Positions 24,808 through 37,420 of a stretch of DNA of 64,000 bases are shown piece after piece; position 1 is the first letter of the stretch; each line of letters begins with the position of its first letter. This DNA is from Hyalella azteca (lineage: Eukaryota; Arthropoda; Malacostraca; Amphipoda; Hyalellidae). The notes under the pieces were generated by a model. That model was not told the origin of the DNA. It did not search any database and worked only from the letters and a program-made list of their open reading frames with translations. Where the stretch lies: contig NW_025947080.1 in the NCBI RefSeq assembly GCF_000764305.2, positions 124,001 to 188,000 of the forward strand, given 5' to 3'. The position numbers were made by a program, and so were the translations under genes.

Positions 24808-25218
24808 TGAGTTATATTTTTTCTTTGTGAGGTCGCTTTTTTCTGTTGGCGAGGTCATAATTATTTGTTACTGTTGAAGTTATACATATTTTATGAGGGC
24901 ATGAGGTACCTGTATTACGAGGTTACTTGCATTAAATATTAAAATCAAAAATAAAAAAATCATCAATTCGATCGTTTTTGTGTAGTGTGCGTGATAATCT
25001 TTTTGTGCGTGACAATTTACTCAAAATGAATGTTCTTTGCAGTTTCAGCTGTACTAAGGTGTGTTTTTTGGCATAATTTACGCGTTAAAAATATTAAAAT
25101 CAGAAAAAAATCCAATGTTATTTAACTCAAAAAGAGCATTATTTTCCTTAAATCGTTAGCTATACTAAGCTGTGTTTTGGCTGAATGTACGAGATAAAGA
25201 TAATAAAATCGGATTATA

Positions 25219-25385
25219 TGAGGTTATACGTTAATCCTGTTTATATGGTTATACATTTATCCTGTTGATGTGGTTATACATTTATCCTGTTGATGTGGTT
25301 ATACGTTTATCCTGTTGATGTGGTTATACGTTTATCCTGTTGATGTGGTTATACGTTTATCCTGTTGATGTGGTTATACGTTTTT
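25219..25385. repeat. 25-base tandem repeat, about 7 copies
   Basis: Units of tgtggttatacgtttatcct followed by gttga. Degenerate relatives continue to about 25450. Confidence 0.9.
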
Positions 25386-26162
25386 TTGGTAGTGAGGTTT
25401 TACGTTTTTCGGTTGGTGAGGTCTTACATTTTATGTTAATGAGGTTCTGCGGTTATTTTGTTGGTGAACTAATCACTCTTTTTATGCTCTGTTTAGTTCA
25501 GTATGAATTTGTGCTTTAATTTACTTGAATGATGCAGTGAGGATTTAAGTGATTTACTATTGCATTTTGGGTTATTTTGCCTGTAAAAATTCAATTTTGA
25601 AAAATTTACAAATATGCGCTAACTTTAATTTTTGAATACTATCGAATTTTAAGTGAATGGTAAATAGCTAGCAGTGTCGATGTAGAAAAACATTTCATAT
25701 TTAGATAATTTGAAGTTTTCAATGAAATTAATTATTACGTGTTATTTTTAAGCTATGTCACCCAATCATCGTTTTCCTCGTTAGTAATTTCTCTTCCATC
25801 TGTCACTCTTTTTCATTGTTTTTTATGCATATTATTTCTCTTTCATATTGTGCCTCGTCTCATTGTTTCTACTGCTCATCATTCTTCAGTCAGAGGGCGC
25901 TATGGGGGCGAATTGTTTTGCTCGCTGATCATTTCTTTGCTCACTGGCACTCCGACTCTCACATCATTTATCTTTTACCTTCTGTTTTGTACGGGGGTCG
26001 TTTCTGTTTCTCTTTTACCTTCTGACTTTTCTTAGTTTCTTTCTTGGCTATTCCTCTTAAGGGTTCTTGCTTATTTCTACCCTGCTGGCCCTTTTTCTTA
26101 CTCTAGTTCTCTGCCTCGCATTTTTTTAGCTGATCTCGCAATGTTTGCTGCTTTATTGACGT

Positions 26163-26354
26163 AATCGATCGAGCTACGCCGCACCTCGTACTCTACTACT
26201 CAACATTTTTTTCTACTCATTTATCATAACCATTTCTACTTTAACTTATAAATACTTGCTTTCGATCAAGCTACGCCGCACCTCGTACTCTACTACTCAA
26301 CATTTTTCCTACTTATTTATCATAACCATTTCTACTTTAACTTATAAATACTTT
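26163..26354. repeat. Tandem duplication, period about 97 bases
   Basis: tcgagctacgccgcacctcg through aacttataaatacttgc appears twice (26168 and 26265) with few differences. Confidence 0.88.
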
Positions 26355-26553
26355 CTTTACGAGTTGCTTTTCAAGTTTTTCGGTGATTACAAAGTAAAAT
26401 CTATAAATCTAAATTGACTGTTTTCTTATTGATTTACTAATTTGTTTGCTAACACAAAGTTCAACGATTTTTTTTAAATAATTCATGCAACTGAAGTGTA
26501 TATCTACGTGGATAAATACTTATATTATCAGTCTGCTTATATCGCAAGTTCAC

Positions 26554-26816
26554 AAGGAATTTAAAAGCAAAGAAAACGCCAAGAAAATTCACCATATCGA
26601 TATTGAAAACGTTTCGGAGTCCAGCTCCGAAACGTTAGATTTTATTCATTTTTCATTCTTTCTCCGAAATTCATATGCATTCATTTATTTAATCATTCTC
26701 CGAAATGATTTTATTCATTTTAGTTTAGTCGAACTGATGATGGAGCTGGACTCCGAAACGATTTCAATATCGATATGGTGAATTTTCTTGGCGTTTTCTT
26801 TGCTTTTAAATTCCTT
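26554..26816. repeat. Large inverted repeat: 75-base arms, 113-base loop
   Basis: The left arm 26554-26628 is the reverse complement of the right arm 26742-26816 with about one mismatch (gaaaacg against gaaatcg). The left arm end also forms its own 12-base hairpin, AACGTTTCGGAG and CTCCGAAACGTT around tccag. Transcription through the SLO2 intron would give a long stem-loop RNA. No protein function is evident. Confidence 0.92.
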
Positions 26817-27224
26817 ACGTGGATAAACTTTTGTACATTGATCTAATTTCATATTTAGATTTCTTCGATTTATTAGATTTGTTATATTTTTGAAGGAAGA
26901 AATAGTTCATATGAAATTTGCATATAATTTTACTTGTTCTCCCCATATTATCTTATACTTCGTTGTATTCAAGAAGGATTCCGCATATTGAAATTGACTT
27001 GAATTAAAAAATTCTGTGTTGTCAGATGAATTCTCTAACATTTTCGTCTTGAGATTGAATAGGTGATAAGTTATTAAAATGATGACGTGCTGAGAATGAT
27101 TCTACTAAAAATGTAAATTTTCCTGAAATGTATGCGACCATGAAAATGTTCTGTCTTTTTAATTGATAATTATTAAGAGAATTTTCATTTACTTGAACAT
27201 TGCCCAATTTTAAAAATAATTATC

Positions 27225-27392
27225 CCACAGAACAAAAATAATCCCCTTAATAATAATAATTAAGGGGGATTATTTTTGGGGATAATAAGGGGATAATAAT
27301 AATTAAGGGGATTATATAATAATTAAGGGGATAATAATTAAGGGGATAATAATAATTATCCCCTTAAATAATTAATAATTATCCCCTTCAAA
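27225..27392. repeat. AT-rich palindromic repeat, aattaagggg units
   Basis: Mixed-direction copies of taataattaaggggat and atccccttaa, able to form several hairpins. Confidence 0.8.
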
Positions 27393-27704
27393 CAAAGAAA
27401 GCTAAACCAGGACTATTTGCTATACATTAGTTGATTAATGTCCGCCACAGAATTTGTTCATTTATATCCTGCTACTCATGCAGTCAATAATCACACTCAG
27501 TGCATGACCGACCATCGAGCATAAATCCTTCACTGTCTGCGGTCTTCTAGTCAAGTTACGAATGCCAATCAATTTAAGTCAATAAAATACTTTGACCTTA
27601 ATATGTTCCAAGTCATATATGCATGAACTCTTCGAACTACCTGACTTGATGAGACTTCTTTCGATAGGTCAACTCTTCCTGTGTATTGAAGATAGCGAGC
27701 TTGT

Positions 27705-28112
27705 GTTCCTTAGTACTTCTGTGTGCCTTCGTACTTCTGTGTGCCTTCACCTTCGTGCTTCTGTGTACCTTCGTACTTCTGTGTACCTTCATTCTTCTGT
27801 GAACCTTCGTACTTGTGTACCGTCGTACTTCTGTGTACCTTCGTGCATCTGTGTGCCTTCGTGCATCTGTGTACCTTCGTACTTCTGTGTGCCTTCATTC
27901 TTCTGTGAACCTTCGTACTTGTGTACCGTCGTACTTCTGTGTACCTTCGTATTTCTGTGTAACTTCGTACTTCTGTTTACCTTCGTATTTCTGTGTAACT
28001 TCGTACTTCTGTTTACCTTCGTATTTCTGTGTAACTTCGTACTTCTGTTTACCTTCGTACTTCTGGTACCTTCTTACCTCTGTGTACCTTCATACTTCTG
28101 TGTACCTTCGTA
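27705..28112. repeat. 18-base minisatellite, over 20 copies, open in many frames
   Basis: Units of tgtgtaccttcgtacttc. The unit is a multiple of three with no stop in several frames on both strands, so long repetitive ORFs (VPSYFC-type and KYEGTQ-type) appear. Nothing suggests these are translated. Confidence 0.92.
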
Positions 28113-29557
28113 AGTCCGGCCATTGTGCTACGTAAAACAAACGAACCACTAATTCTCAGTCACAATTTATTCATTGCTGCGCTATTTCCATCACTGGGTT
28201 GCTATTTATAGGAAGTGAAGGAAGTTATGAAAGTTTTGTGTTGAATGATATTCGTGACTGTCGGTTATTGCGGGTGTGGTCTAAATTTTTTTTAGGCATG
28301 AACGTTTGAATAGTTACTTCTTGCCAGCCAAGCTTTGTTTCTGATATGATTTCTATGCAAAATCTGGCATATTTTTTAATTATGTTTGGAACGTAATCGG
28401 ATGTACATGAACTGAATTTGAAAAATTTAACTTAACGTCTCTCTTTTGATGTGTAATATAATTATCGAATCATTAATAGATATAAATGCAAAAAATTTAT
28501 ATTAACATTGTTTCTGCACCGACTTATCTTGAGTTTTGTTAAAAGCAAGAAAAAACTGCAAGAGAATTTTAAAGAAATAATTTTAGCTCTTAGGTGGATT
28601 CTCTCAAATTCGTCTCGAAATTTAAGTGATGAAATACTTCACATATTATAAATGCAAATTTTAGTCCATGAATTTTGGGTACATCAAAATGAATAAAATT
28701 TGATTCAGTTTTCTAAAAATGATGTACAACTTCGTTTGGATCTAACGAAAGTTTTTCCCCATCTGACAAATACAGAATATTTCCCGACTTTCAGTCGAAA
28801 ACTCTGCGCGGACTTGATTGAGTAACTTTTATTGCCAGTAACTTTTTGAGATTTTAAATCTCACCCGCAATGAATCGAAGCTAAATTACTTGTAAACTTT
28901 AGGGTTGCCGACTTGAAAACTTTCTGACAAGTTGCAAATGAAAATTAATTATGAATGCAACGATTCAAGATATTTTAATTCATAGCCCTTCTCATAAGAA
29001 TTCAATGATTAACAGTTACTTCAATATACCGTATTTGTTGATAAATTTATCATGCCATGCATGAAATTGCTATGGTTATATTTTTTATAGAGTGATCAAC
29101 TCATGATGTCAATATTCAATATTCGCATCGATATTCAATTGTCGAAAGTTTATTCATTATGACTAATTCTGTGCAAAGATTGATAATATTATATACCCGA
29201 ATTCAGATTACCTGATAAGTTTTTTATTATAATTTCTTATCAATATAAAAAATTCGGATGTCCTTACTGTTGCGTAATGAAATGACGTTTATAATAATTG
29301 TCACTGATATCATTATAATAAAACTACGCTTGTCAATGTACGAATTGGAGATTATGTTTTAATTATTATTCAACACAGATCCGTAGATATTTTCTAACTT
29401 TATCAATATACTAATAAAAATAATATATATTATTTTTATTTTTTAACAATATACAATATATATTTGAATTTCATATAAAATTTTAAAATTAATCGTTGGT
29501 TTACAGGTGTCACTGGGTGAAGAGGCCAATATACTAATAAAATGTCTTTATTGTCAG

Positions 29558-29756
29558 TTACGGGTGCGGTAGCGCCGATAACGCCATCTTCAAGGCGTCA
29601 CAGAACAAAACAGACGAGCAGTTCATGGAGTATCCCATCATCAACTGGAAGGCCATCATCTGGGTGAACAGACCCTTGCCTTTATGGGTGCTGCAAGTAG
29701 CTGTGTCTATTGTATCGTTATCAGAGGCCTTACTTCTAGCTTATCTAAATTATAAG
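29558..29756 (+). CDS. SLO2: SLO2 channel exon: S1-S2 loop and S2 helix
   Basis: The exon encodes (C)[17 protein letters not shown], an extracellular loop, then the conserved [20 protein letters not shown] and the S2 helix ending in [13 protein letters not shown] and INWxAIxWVNRP are typical of arthropod SLO2. The acceptor is ttattgtcag (ends 29557) and the donor gtgagt (29757). The exon is 199 bases, one base plus 66 full codons, so it leaves phase 0. An alternative acceptor exists 51 bases upstream (29505-29506) but would bring in an in-frame stop. Confidence 0.95.
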
Positions 29757-30039
29757 GTGAGTTATTAGCTCTTAATTCTTTTAATTAATAATTTATAAAT
29801 TAAAACAAGTAATAATAAATAATTAGTGTTTCCTTGAATTATTATAATTCTGGTTTTGTGGGCGTGAAGTTTGCATGAATACGCTATGCGTATTTATGGC
29901 ATTAGGTGATTTGTGGAAATTAATGTGGTGACATTTTCATGAAATTTTTGTTTTAATTTATTTGAAAATTAATTATCTTTCATTCTGAGACATAGCCTCG
30001 ATTGCTGCGTTATCTTAGGGCTTTAAAATTTTAAAGAAC

Positions 30040-30988
30040 ATGAAGAATAGATCCTAAAGAATAGATCTCAAATAATAGATCCCAAAGAATAGATCCTAAA
30101 GAATAGATCCTAGAGAATAGATCCCAAAGAATAGATCCTAAAGAATGGATCCCAAAGAAAAGATCCTAAAGAGTAGATCCTAAAGAATAGATCCTAAAGA
30201 ATAGATCCCAAAGAATATACCATAAAGAATAGATCCTAAAGAATATATCCTAAAGAATATACCCTAAAGAATAGATCCCAAAGAATAGATCCTAAAAAAT
30301 AGATCCTAAAGAATAGATCCCAAAGAATAGATCCTGAAGAATAGATCCTAAAGAATAGATCCCAAAGAGTAGATCCTAAAGAATAGATCCTAAAGAATAG
30401 GTCCTAAAGAAAAGATCCTAAAAAATAGATCCTAAAGAATAGATCCCAAAGAATAGATCCTGAAGAATAGATCCTAAAGAATAGATCCCAAAGAGTAGAT
30501 CCCAAAGAATAGATCCTAAAGAGTAGATCCTAAATAATAGATCCTAAAGAATAGATCCCAAAGAGTAGATCCTAAAGAATAGATCCTAAAGAATAGGTCC
30601 TAAAGAAAATATCCTAAAGAATATACCCTAAAGAATAGATCCTAAAGAATAGATCCCAAAGAATAGATCCTAAAGAATAGATCCTAAAGAATAGATCCCA
30701 AATAATAGATCCTAAAGAGTAGATCCTAAAGAATATACCCTAAAGAATAGATACTAAAGAATCGATCCTAAAGAATAGATCCTAAAGAATAGATCCTAAA
30801 GAATAGATCCTAAAGAATAGATCCTAAAGAATAGATCCCAAAGAAAAGATCCTAAAGAATAGATCCCAAAGAATAGATCTAAAGAGTAGATCCAAAAGAA
30901 TAGATCCTAAAGAATAGATCTCAAAGAATATACCCTAAAGAATAAATCCCAAAGAAAAGATCCTAAATAATAGATCCTAAAGATCCCC
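30040..30988. repeat. 14-base minisatellite, more than 60 copies
   Basis: Units of agatcctaaagaat or agatcccaaagaat over nearly 1 kb, in the intron between the S2 and S3 exons. The order of ccta and ccca variants shows repeated larger blocks. Confidence 0.95.
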
Positions 30989-30999
30989 AATCTCCCAAT

Positions 31000-31797
31000 T
31001 CAGAGACGGTAACACAATTGCGCCCCTTGGTCTGGCAACAATTATACTCAAATAAATGGGTTAGACATTGTCCAATTTACTATGTTCTTTTTAATTTTGT
31101 GTGTGTCATCCTAATCCAGCTTGGCTGAGAAAAAAGGCTTGCCAGTACCACGCGCAGAAAGAGTGTCACTATTTGGTTAATAAAACCAATTAACTTTTCT
31201 GAGTATAACAATAAACACCGATGGCTTGATTGCTGTTGTCAAATTGTAACAAATTGCTTGATCACTTATCATATATCAATTAATTATGCTCCGATATCAT
31301 TAGAATTACGATCGGAATATTAAAACCGGTAGAAAAATTTAAAATACCGGGGGTTTTCTTATAAATTGATGTAAGAAGGCGAATGAGTATATGTATGCCT
31401 TGCTCGAACAAGCCTTGAGAATATAATCAGAATTTATAAAATATTTAAAGTATTTTCTCTGTTATTCCTATTTCTAAAACTATTAGGTTGAACTGACAAT
31501 TTATTATACTATAACAGAAAACCCAGGAAGATTAAATCCAATATCACATACTCTTTGCAATAAAAGAGAGCATCGGTTTGATTTTCGATGTTAGAAACCG
31601 ATTCCAAAATAAATATTTAGTGTACTCAAACTAATCAACTTTTAAAATTACCAACCTTGAAGATACCCTGATAAAATATTTACTCTAGATACGCGGTTCA
31701 GTAAACACTGAAAACAGATTTATTGATTGATTGATTTAAGATTCCTACTTTTTTATATACTTCTTGAGAATAATTGTGATTAATGCTCGTTGCGCAG
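31000..31797. other. Intronic, no gene recognised
   Basis: AT-rich sequence between the 14-base array and the S3 exon. The phrase gtcactatttgg also appears near 34364 and, changed, near 40281, which may be traces of a dispersed repeat. Confidence 0.5.
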
Positions 31798-31872
31798 GGA
31801 AATATCTGGCAGATCCTCAAGTCTTTCTACTTCATGCTGGAGATTGTGAACACTATCCCTTTCGTGCTTACG
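31798..31872 (+). CDS. SLO2: SLO2 channel exon: S3 helix
   Basis: This 75-base, phase 0-0 exon encodes GNIWQILKSFYFMLEIVNTI followed by PFVLT. GNIW plus an aromatic/hydrophobic run and the acidic residue in LEIVNTIPF match S3 of Slo2 channels (vertebrate GNIWEQIF...LEMINTLPF). The acceptor gttgcgcag ends at 31797; the donor is gtgagt at 31873. The preceding exon ends in NYK, so the join reads LNYK-GNIW, exactly as in the family. Confidence 0.95.
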
Positions 31873-33672
31873 GTGAGTCTCGCGTAAATTAAGACATCAA
31901 TAATATACATTCGATGTTCTAAGATTTGCCTACAATCAAGTTTCGCATCCCAATTGCCCCGGAGTAACTCGATAGATCAAAAGATTTACCACGCTTCTCA
32001 AAAATGCTAGAAGAATCACCCATTTCTACTATTGTTACGGAATAACCCCAATTTTTCAAAGATTCCTAGAATTCATTTCGTTTCACATACAAGTTGAGAA
32101 ATCATCCAGTTTCTCAGAAATGTTGAGAAATCACCCCGTTCCTCAAAGATGTCGAAAAATCACCCCGTTCCTCAAAGTTGCTAAAAATTTTATTATTGAA
32201 ATTGCTAAGTTGTGTATCCGTATCCACCTTAATTCTTATGTCTTGATTCCCGATCGTGCATCGCAGTCTCATCATAAATTAAGGATATTTGAAGCCAATA
32301 ATTATTTGTTCTGGAGATTTAATTAACAGCTTCAACAGGCTTAATTATTTCTGAATTTACTCTTCATTAAGTCTAGGAGTGGTAAGCGCAAAGCAGGATA
32401 TATGAGAGAGCATATTAATTTGTAAACATTATATTAGTTCTCGAACATTATATTAATTAGCAAACGTGTTTTTCCGCTATTTTCCACGAGTTCTTTCTGT
32501 GGAACAAATACAGCGTCCATCCTGAGGCACATGGATGAGACAGGCCGGGCATCTGGCGCGCGGTTCTTATCTTATCAGATATGGCTGTGCAGTGCCGCCT
32601 TATAGGAAAATTATGAATTATTTGCGGTGAATCAATGACAAACATTTAATATTCTTTTTCCAAATCAACAACATAAATTAGTAATGATAAGCACCAATTT
32701 TTTAGCTGCTCTCAAAATATAAGTACCTCACCCAATCAGGATTTCTAAAACAATTTAGATCGTAAAACGTTTTTATATAGTTTCGCTGATAAATCTCCGT
32801 GCGATATAAGAATTCTACGTCTTTGTATTTATTTATGTTTTTCTATTTATTGTATTTATGTTTTGGATGGATATATAGCACTTTTATATCGTTGCTCTTG
32901 AATGCCTAAGGGATCTGTCGAATGCCGTCGGGATAAAACATTTCTATATCATCGCTTCTAAATACTGAAGGGACATTGCGAATATCGCTGCGCTGTAACC
33001 GCTGTCGAGTTTGTCTTCTAGCGATATTGACCCTTCCGAGCCGCAGAGCACTAGTCCGGCTCTCTCCAGTTTTTTCTGTTTAAAAAAACTGCAAGAATTA
33101 TTAGCCGCCGGACGGTATTACGAGAAATGAGATTCTCACGACCAATTTCATAACATTTTGTCATCCACGAGGCATTGGCCTCATCTCCTAGCTGCACAAT
33201 CAAAGGATGAAAAAAAGTGATATTCAATAGGCCGAACATTCGAACATTCGGTTACTCGGTGTGTTCATTTAAACTGATATCAGTACTAAGTATATCGGCT
33301 TCTCTGTTGCATTAAAGCTCCCTTCATAAATTTTGGCATTAAGTTTTTCACATGCAATAGGTACCTATGAGTTATCCTAATCTGATCCTAAGTATTTATG
33401 CAGTGAGTAATTCAACAACCTGAACACCAGGGTTTTAAGTTTATTCAACATGTTTATTCAACAACACTCAACTCATCGACATGTTGATCCAAGATATTCA
33501 TGATCATCAAAAAGATTGTACCTCGGCAAATTTGATCATTGTTTGACAGCAAGTTTGGCAGGGCAGAATTTTAAATGTTACGCCTAAAAGTTTCTCGAGA
33601 TGAGGACATTGTAGATGTTTTTTTTTAACTTTTTGCGGAATGAAACTGAGAATTCCTAATGTCAGCCTAACG

Positions 33673-33712
33673 ATGATCCTTTTGCTGTCAGCCTAACGAT
33701 GATCCTTTTCAC
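33673..33712. repeat. Short duplication, 2 copies
   Basis: gtcagcctaacgatgatcct then tttgct occurs twice in a row. Confidence 0.7.
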
Positions 33713-34086
33713 AAAAGCAGCTGAATTATTACGGCAAACTTGCCGTCATATCCATTCTGGCTTGCACGCTTTGATGTCGAGCAAAGTCCAGCTTATTTTC
33801 ATCTAAAAAAACTTATTAAACTCATACGTTGTTACTCTGTGTATATTTAAACAAAACCTCGCTCCTCCGAGCTCCTTCCAAAGCTTTGAGCCGAGACCAG
33901 GCCTTCAAAAATTCTTGACAGGTTCTTCTAATTTTTTCTAAAGTGCGAAAAATGTTCATGAATGTGATTTTTTGCCATAAAAAGCTTTATCCTTGCCGAG
34001 CAAATTCTCTTCCTAATGACAAAATGAGGCGGTACGCGCTACTCTGCACAATACGGACATAAATATTTCCTGTATTTAGGGATATC

Positions 34087-34102
34087 ACCATCACACAAAC
34101 AT

Positions 34103-34135
<33 letters not shown>

Positions 34136-34136
34136 A
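34087..34136. repeat. (CA)n microsatellite
   Basis: An interrupted run of ac dinucleotides. Confidence 0.95.
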
Positions 34137-34225
34137 ATGGGTGAGACTGTCCAAGTAGCGATGCACTTGTTCCCCTCAACTGTGTTCATCATCGTGACCC
34201 AATTTGGCCAGGCCTTTTTATTCAA

Positions 34226-34314
34226 GTTTATTATTTATTAATTAATTTATTTATTTATTTATTTATTTATTTATAGTCCTAATTAGACCAGTTTATTTAT
34301 TTATTTATTTATAG
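34226..34314. repeat. (TTTA)n microsatellite, two blocks
   Basis: Two runs of atttatttattt separated by about 20 bases. Confidence 0.93.
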
Positions 34315-36374
34315 TCGCCTTTTTAGTATTACGTACGCAGTGCTCGAGCTGTGGGTAAGAATATGTCACTATTTGGACAATTTAACCTATTCATTTATCA
34401 TACATATTAATTCAGGAGAAAATTTAGCATGTAGGCTTCCCCCAAAAACCAATTAAGTCCAGGCATGAACGTGATCATTTACGGCTCGTGATCGTCCTTA
34501 AATCCAACCCTTAGTAATGTTTCACGAGGAAGTCAAGCTCCAGCATGGTTAACATTTAATGTTCCAAGTTTCAAGCTCTAAACTTTCCTGAAAATGTAAA
34601 AAAAATTAAAATACGTTAAACGTAAGTGCCAGATTAATAAGAATGATAAGAAATATTAAAAGAATCCATATTAAAACATTAAACAAATTAAATCTATTTT
34701 TAATACGTATACACGTAACGGTCACTCATTACTAGCCTACACTAATAACACAGGACCCCAACCTCCGTCACAACTCTGCACCAGACAATAACTAACCTAA
34801 ACTTCCTGATGCGCAGACGTGAACGATCAGACTATTTTGTCTAAACTTAAAATTCCTGATTTAAAAATGAGACTTATTCGAATCCCTAACAATGTGGAGA
34901 TTGTAAACAAAAAATCTGGTTTAGTTTCATCTGGCTTCCATTTCCAAATTTTTTCGAGCTTACAGTCTTTACATTTTTCGAGTAAAGTCTTTACATTTGT
35001 TTTCGAGTTTTCGAGTCTTTACATTTTTTATCTTTTCGCTGCTCCTGTGGAAGTCAGTGATCCAAATATGAACACCTTGCGTTTCACCAGATTAGTTGAA
35101 AAATATTAAATTTCTCCGAAGAAGCTGATGAAATCGAGATGGAACTTGGATACCTTTATACAGTTCTGCTATTTTAGATTGAATGTCTTCCCACCTGTGT
35201 CATCCCTAGACTGCTCATTAAAATACGATATAAAGGGTAAACAAAGCCTCTGAGATGAAAAGATAGTTTCTCATTATTTTTTCGGCATATATGTTCATTA
35301 TGCATGAAGATTCCTAGCCGTTCACACTTTTAGATTAGTTTTCAATCACTCGTTATACTCATTTTTTAACAAAGAGATTATGTTCATTCAGTGTGTGCGG
35401 ATTTCTTAACAGAAACAACTCTGGAATTGAGAAATAAAAGTCTTTGATGTTTTATTTACTGTAGTGTTGAGTATCGCGAATCCACAGTTCGTGTTGTTTT
35501 ACAATGGAATTCTTCGTTCGCAAAGAGTTGTACTCTCTCTAATGTTGCTTGTTCACTAATCAATCGTAAGCAAACGATGCTTAGCTAAGCGGATGAATTT
35601 ATTGCCTTACTGTTGTAAGCTCGAATACATGCATTTTTATTGATGTTTTTTTAAACTATTCATTCGATTTCTGATTGCTCAGCGAATTGCGTATGAATGT
35701 AGAAGGGTATAAAGTATATAAATTCTTGATTTACAAATTTCCATTTGAGAACTCTATGATTTTCATTTCAAAATTCTTCCAATATAATTTTTGTACAGCG
35801 TGAAACTTGTCATAATTAATTATTGCGGTCTTATATAATTATTAGCGCAAGTTCTTCATACTTTGATGAACTAAATCGCAATAACATTTATGTTTTTATT
35901 CCATCAAGATGAATAAAGACGTTAAGTTGAAGTGAGTTACACAAAAAGTGAGTTACGCTAAAGTGAGTTACGCTAAAGTTTAATGAGTTACGCTATTTTC
36001 CTCCTAAGTTAATAAGTAAATGACGTAGCTTTTCATGAAGTAGATTAGTCTTTGCCGAAAAAAGTGTCGTGGAGGTTATGGATGAAACTAAATGCCAAAC
36101 TATTTGGATTTCTCTTATTAAACATGCAGGGGTTAGACAGAATAATGGAGCATATTACATAAGCCACGCAGCGGAGCAGGTCCACGGAGCCGACACCTAA
36201 CATTTTAGAGATCATAATTTTTGAAATGCTGTAAACAATAAAAACTTGACATATTTTAATGTTTTATTGTTTATTATTGTTGCTAAATGATATATTATGT
36301 TTTTTCAGCTATTTTTAGGAAATTTTTGTGACTCTAACATCATAAAAATTACAAACCTCTCTTAATTTCAAAGA

Positions 36375-36866
36375 GGCCAAATTGTTGGTACCCGTATTGC
36401 AGGCACCATAGTGTGACAGAAGCTTCCCGAATGATTAACGCTTCAAGAGGTACTGTCTTGAAAGTAATGGCTGCTTTTGGAAAAGAAGGAAAAACGTCCC
36501 CAGCAAAGCACAGGTCTGGCCGAAAGTCGTAGTTGTCTGAGAGATGCCGTCGGTCTCTAAATCAAATAGTTTGGAAAAATCGGAAGATCACGTCCGTAAA
36601 AATTACAACAGACCTCAATAAACACCTACAGAACCTATTTCACATAAAAAATGTCGTCAGGAGCTGCGAATCTAGATTCTATGGAAAAGTTGCAATTAGC
36701 GAAAGTCTTTTCTCAAATACAAATGCTTTACAGCGTATAGAGTAGGGTAAACACCTTCAGAATCGGTCCCTCGAGCTGGGGGAAAATGTGATTTTCTCTG
36801 ACAAATCATCGTTTACCTTTTTTCCGATCTCTGACCGAGTGTACATTGAGAGAGGGTTAAAAACAG
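36375..36866 (+). pseudogene. Tc1/mariner-type transposase remnant
   Basis: Fragments read QRGQIVGTRIAGTIV, then in a shifted frame ASRMINASRGTVLKVMAAFG, GKTSPAKHRSGRKS*LSERC, LNQIVWKNRKITSVKITTDL, FYGKVAIS and finally NVIFSDKSSFTFFPISDRVY. These are the N-terminal helix-turn-helix, the GRKxxLSERD linker and the first catalytic Asp of a Tc1-type DD34E transposase (usually SDESxF; here the Glu is Lys). There are at least two stop codons and frameshifts, and the sequence ends abruptly before the second and third catalytic residues. It is inactive. No terminal inverted repeats were seen nearby. Confidence 0.85.
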
Positions 36867-37079
36867 GCTGAAAGAGGATTAAACTGGGGTCTAACTGAAA
36901 GAGGGTGTAAGCGGGTTTAATTGGATAATATACGTTTAAAAATTACTTTTTAAAGACAAAACTTATGAAGAATCCAGTGTCTCCAATAATACAGATGTAC
37001 AATGAATTTCTAGTTTTATTTTCGAATATTACAAAAAAATTAATTTTTCAATTTTTTAATATATAAATTTTTTTCAAAA

Positions 37080-37420
37080 TTATTTACTCTGTCAATTAAT
37101 TCATGCATTGCCTCCGACTTCACACAAGTGTGCAAAATTTCAGGTCGATTGGAGAGGTAAAAGTGTGTTAAATATCAATTATAAGATAAGTGGCTGACAA
37201 AATTTTTTTTTTTTCAGATTTTTAATATTGAAAAAGGACATTTATTAATTTCAAAATTACTTATTTTGTCAATTGATTCATGCATTGTCCCCAACTTTAC
37301 GCAAGTGTGCAAAATTTCAGATCGATAGGATAAGTAGAAGTGTGTTTAATTTCAATTATAAGATTTGTATCAGACAGACAGACAAACAACAAGAAGTGAA
37401 GTTAAAGAGAAGTGTTGTAA
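37080..37420. repeat. Interspersed repeat fragment, two diverged tandem halves
   Basis: Two related units contain the landmark caagtgtgcaaaatttcag (37127 and 37303) followed by a degenerate gatcgat-like stretch, and the second ends in gacagacagacaaacaacaa with aagtgaagttaaagagaagtg. This looks like the 3' end of a dispersed element. I cannot name the family. Confidence 0.5.

Larger units (their letters stand above)
31873..36374. other. Intronic, no gene recognised
   Basis: No exon of SLO2 is expected here: the S3 and S4 exons join in frame. Loose repeats such as cctcaaagatgtcgaaaaatc (32100-32180) and cttctaaatactgaaggga (32900-32960) are present, along with the microsatellites listed separately. 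Confidence 0.55.

Noticed and set aside
27592..28135. Overlapping long ORFs of repeated VPSYFC type on + and KYEGTQ type on -
   Set aside because: They are produced by an 18-base minisatellite that is open in many frames; no non-repeat conserved part.
29507..29557. A 51-base in-frame extension of the S2 exon from the acceptor at 29505-29506
   Set aside because: It reads WCHWVKRPIY and then a stop, so it cannot be coding; the conserved protein starts at 29558.
34819..35109. 96-codon ORF
   Set aside because: Low complexity and no homology signal; the S3 and S4 exons join without it.
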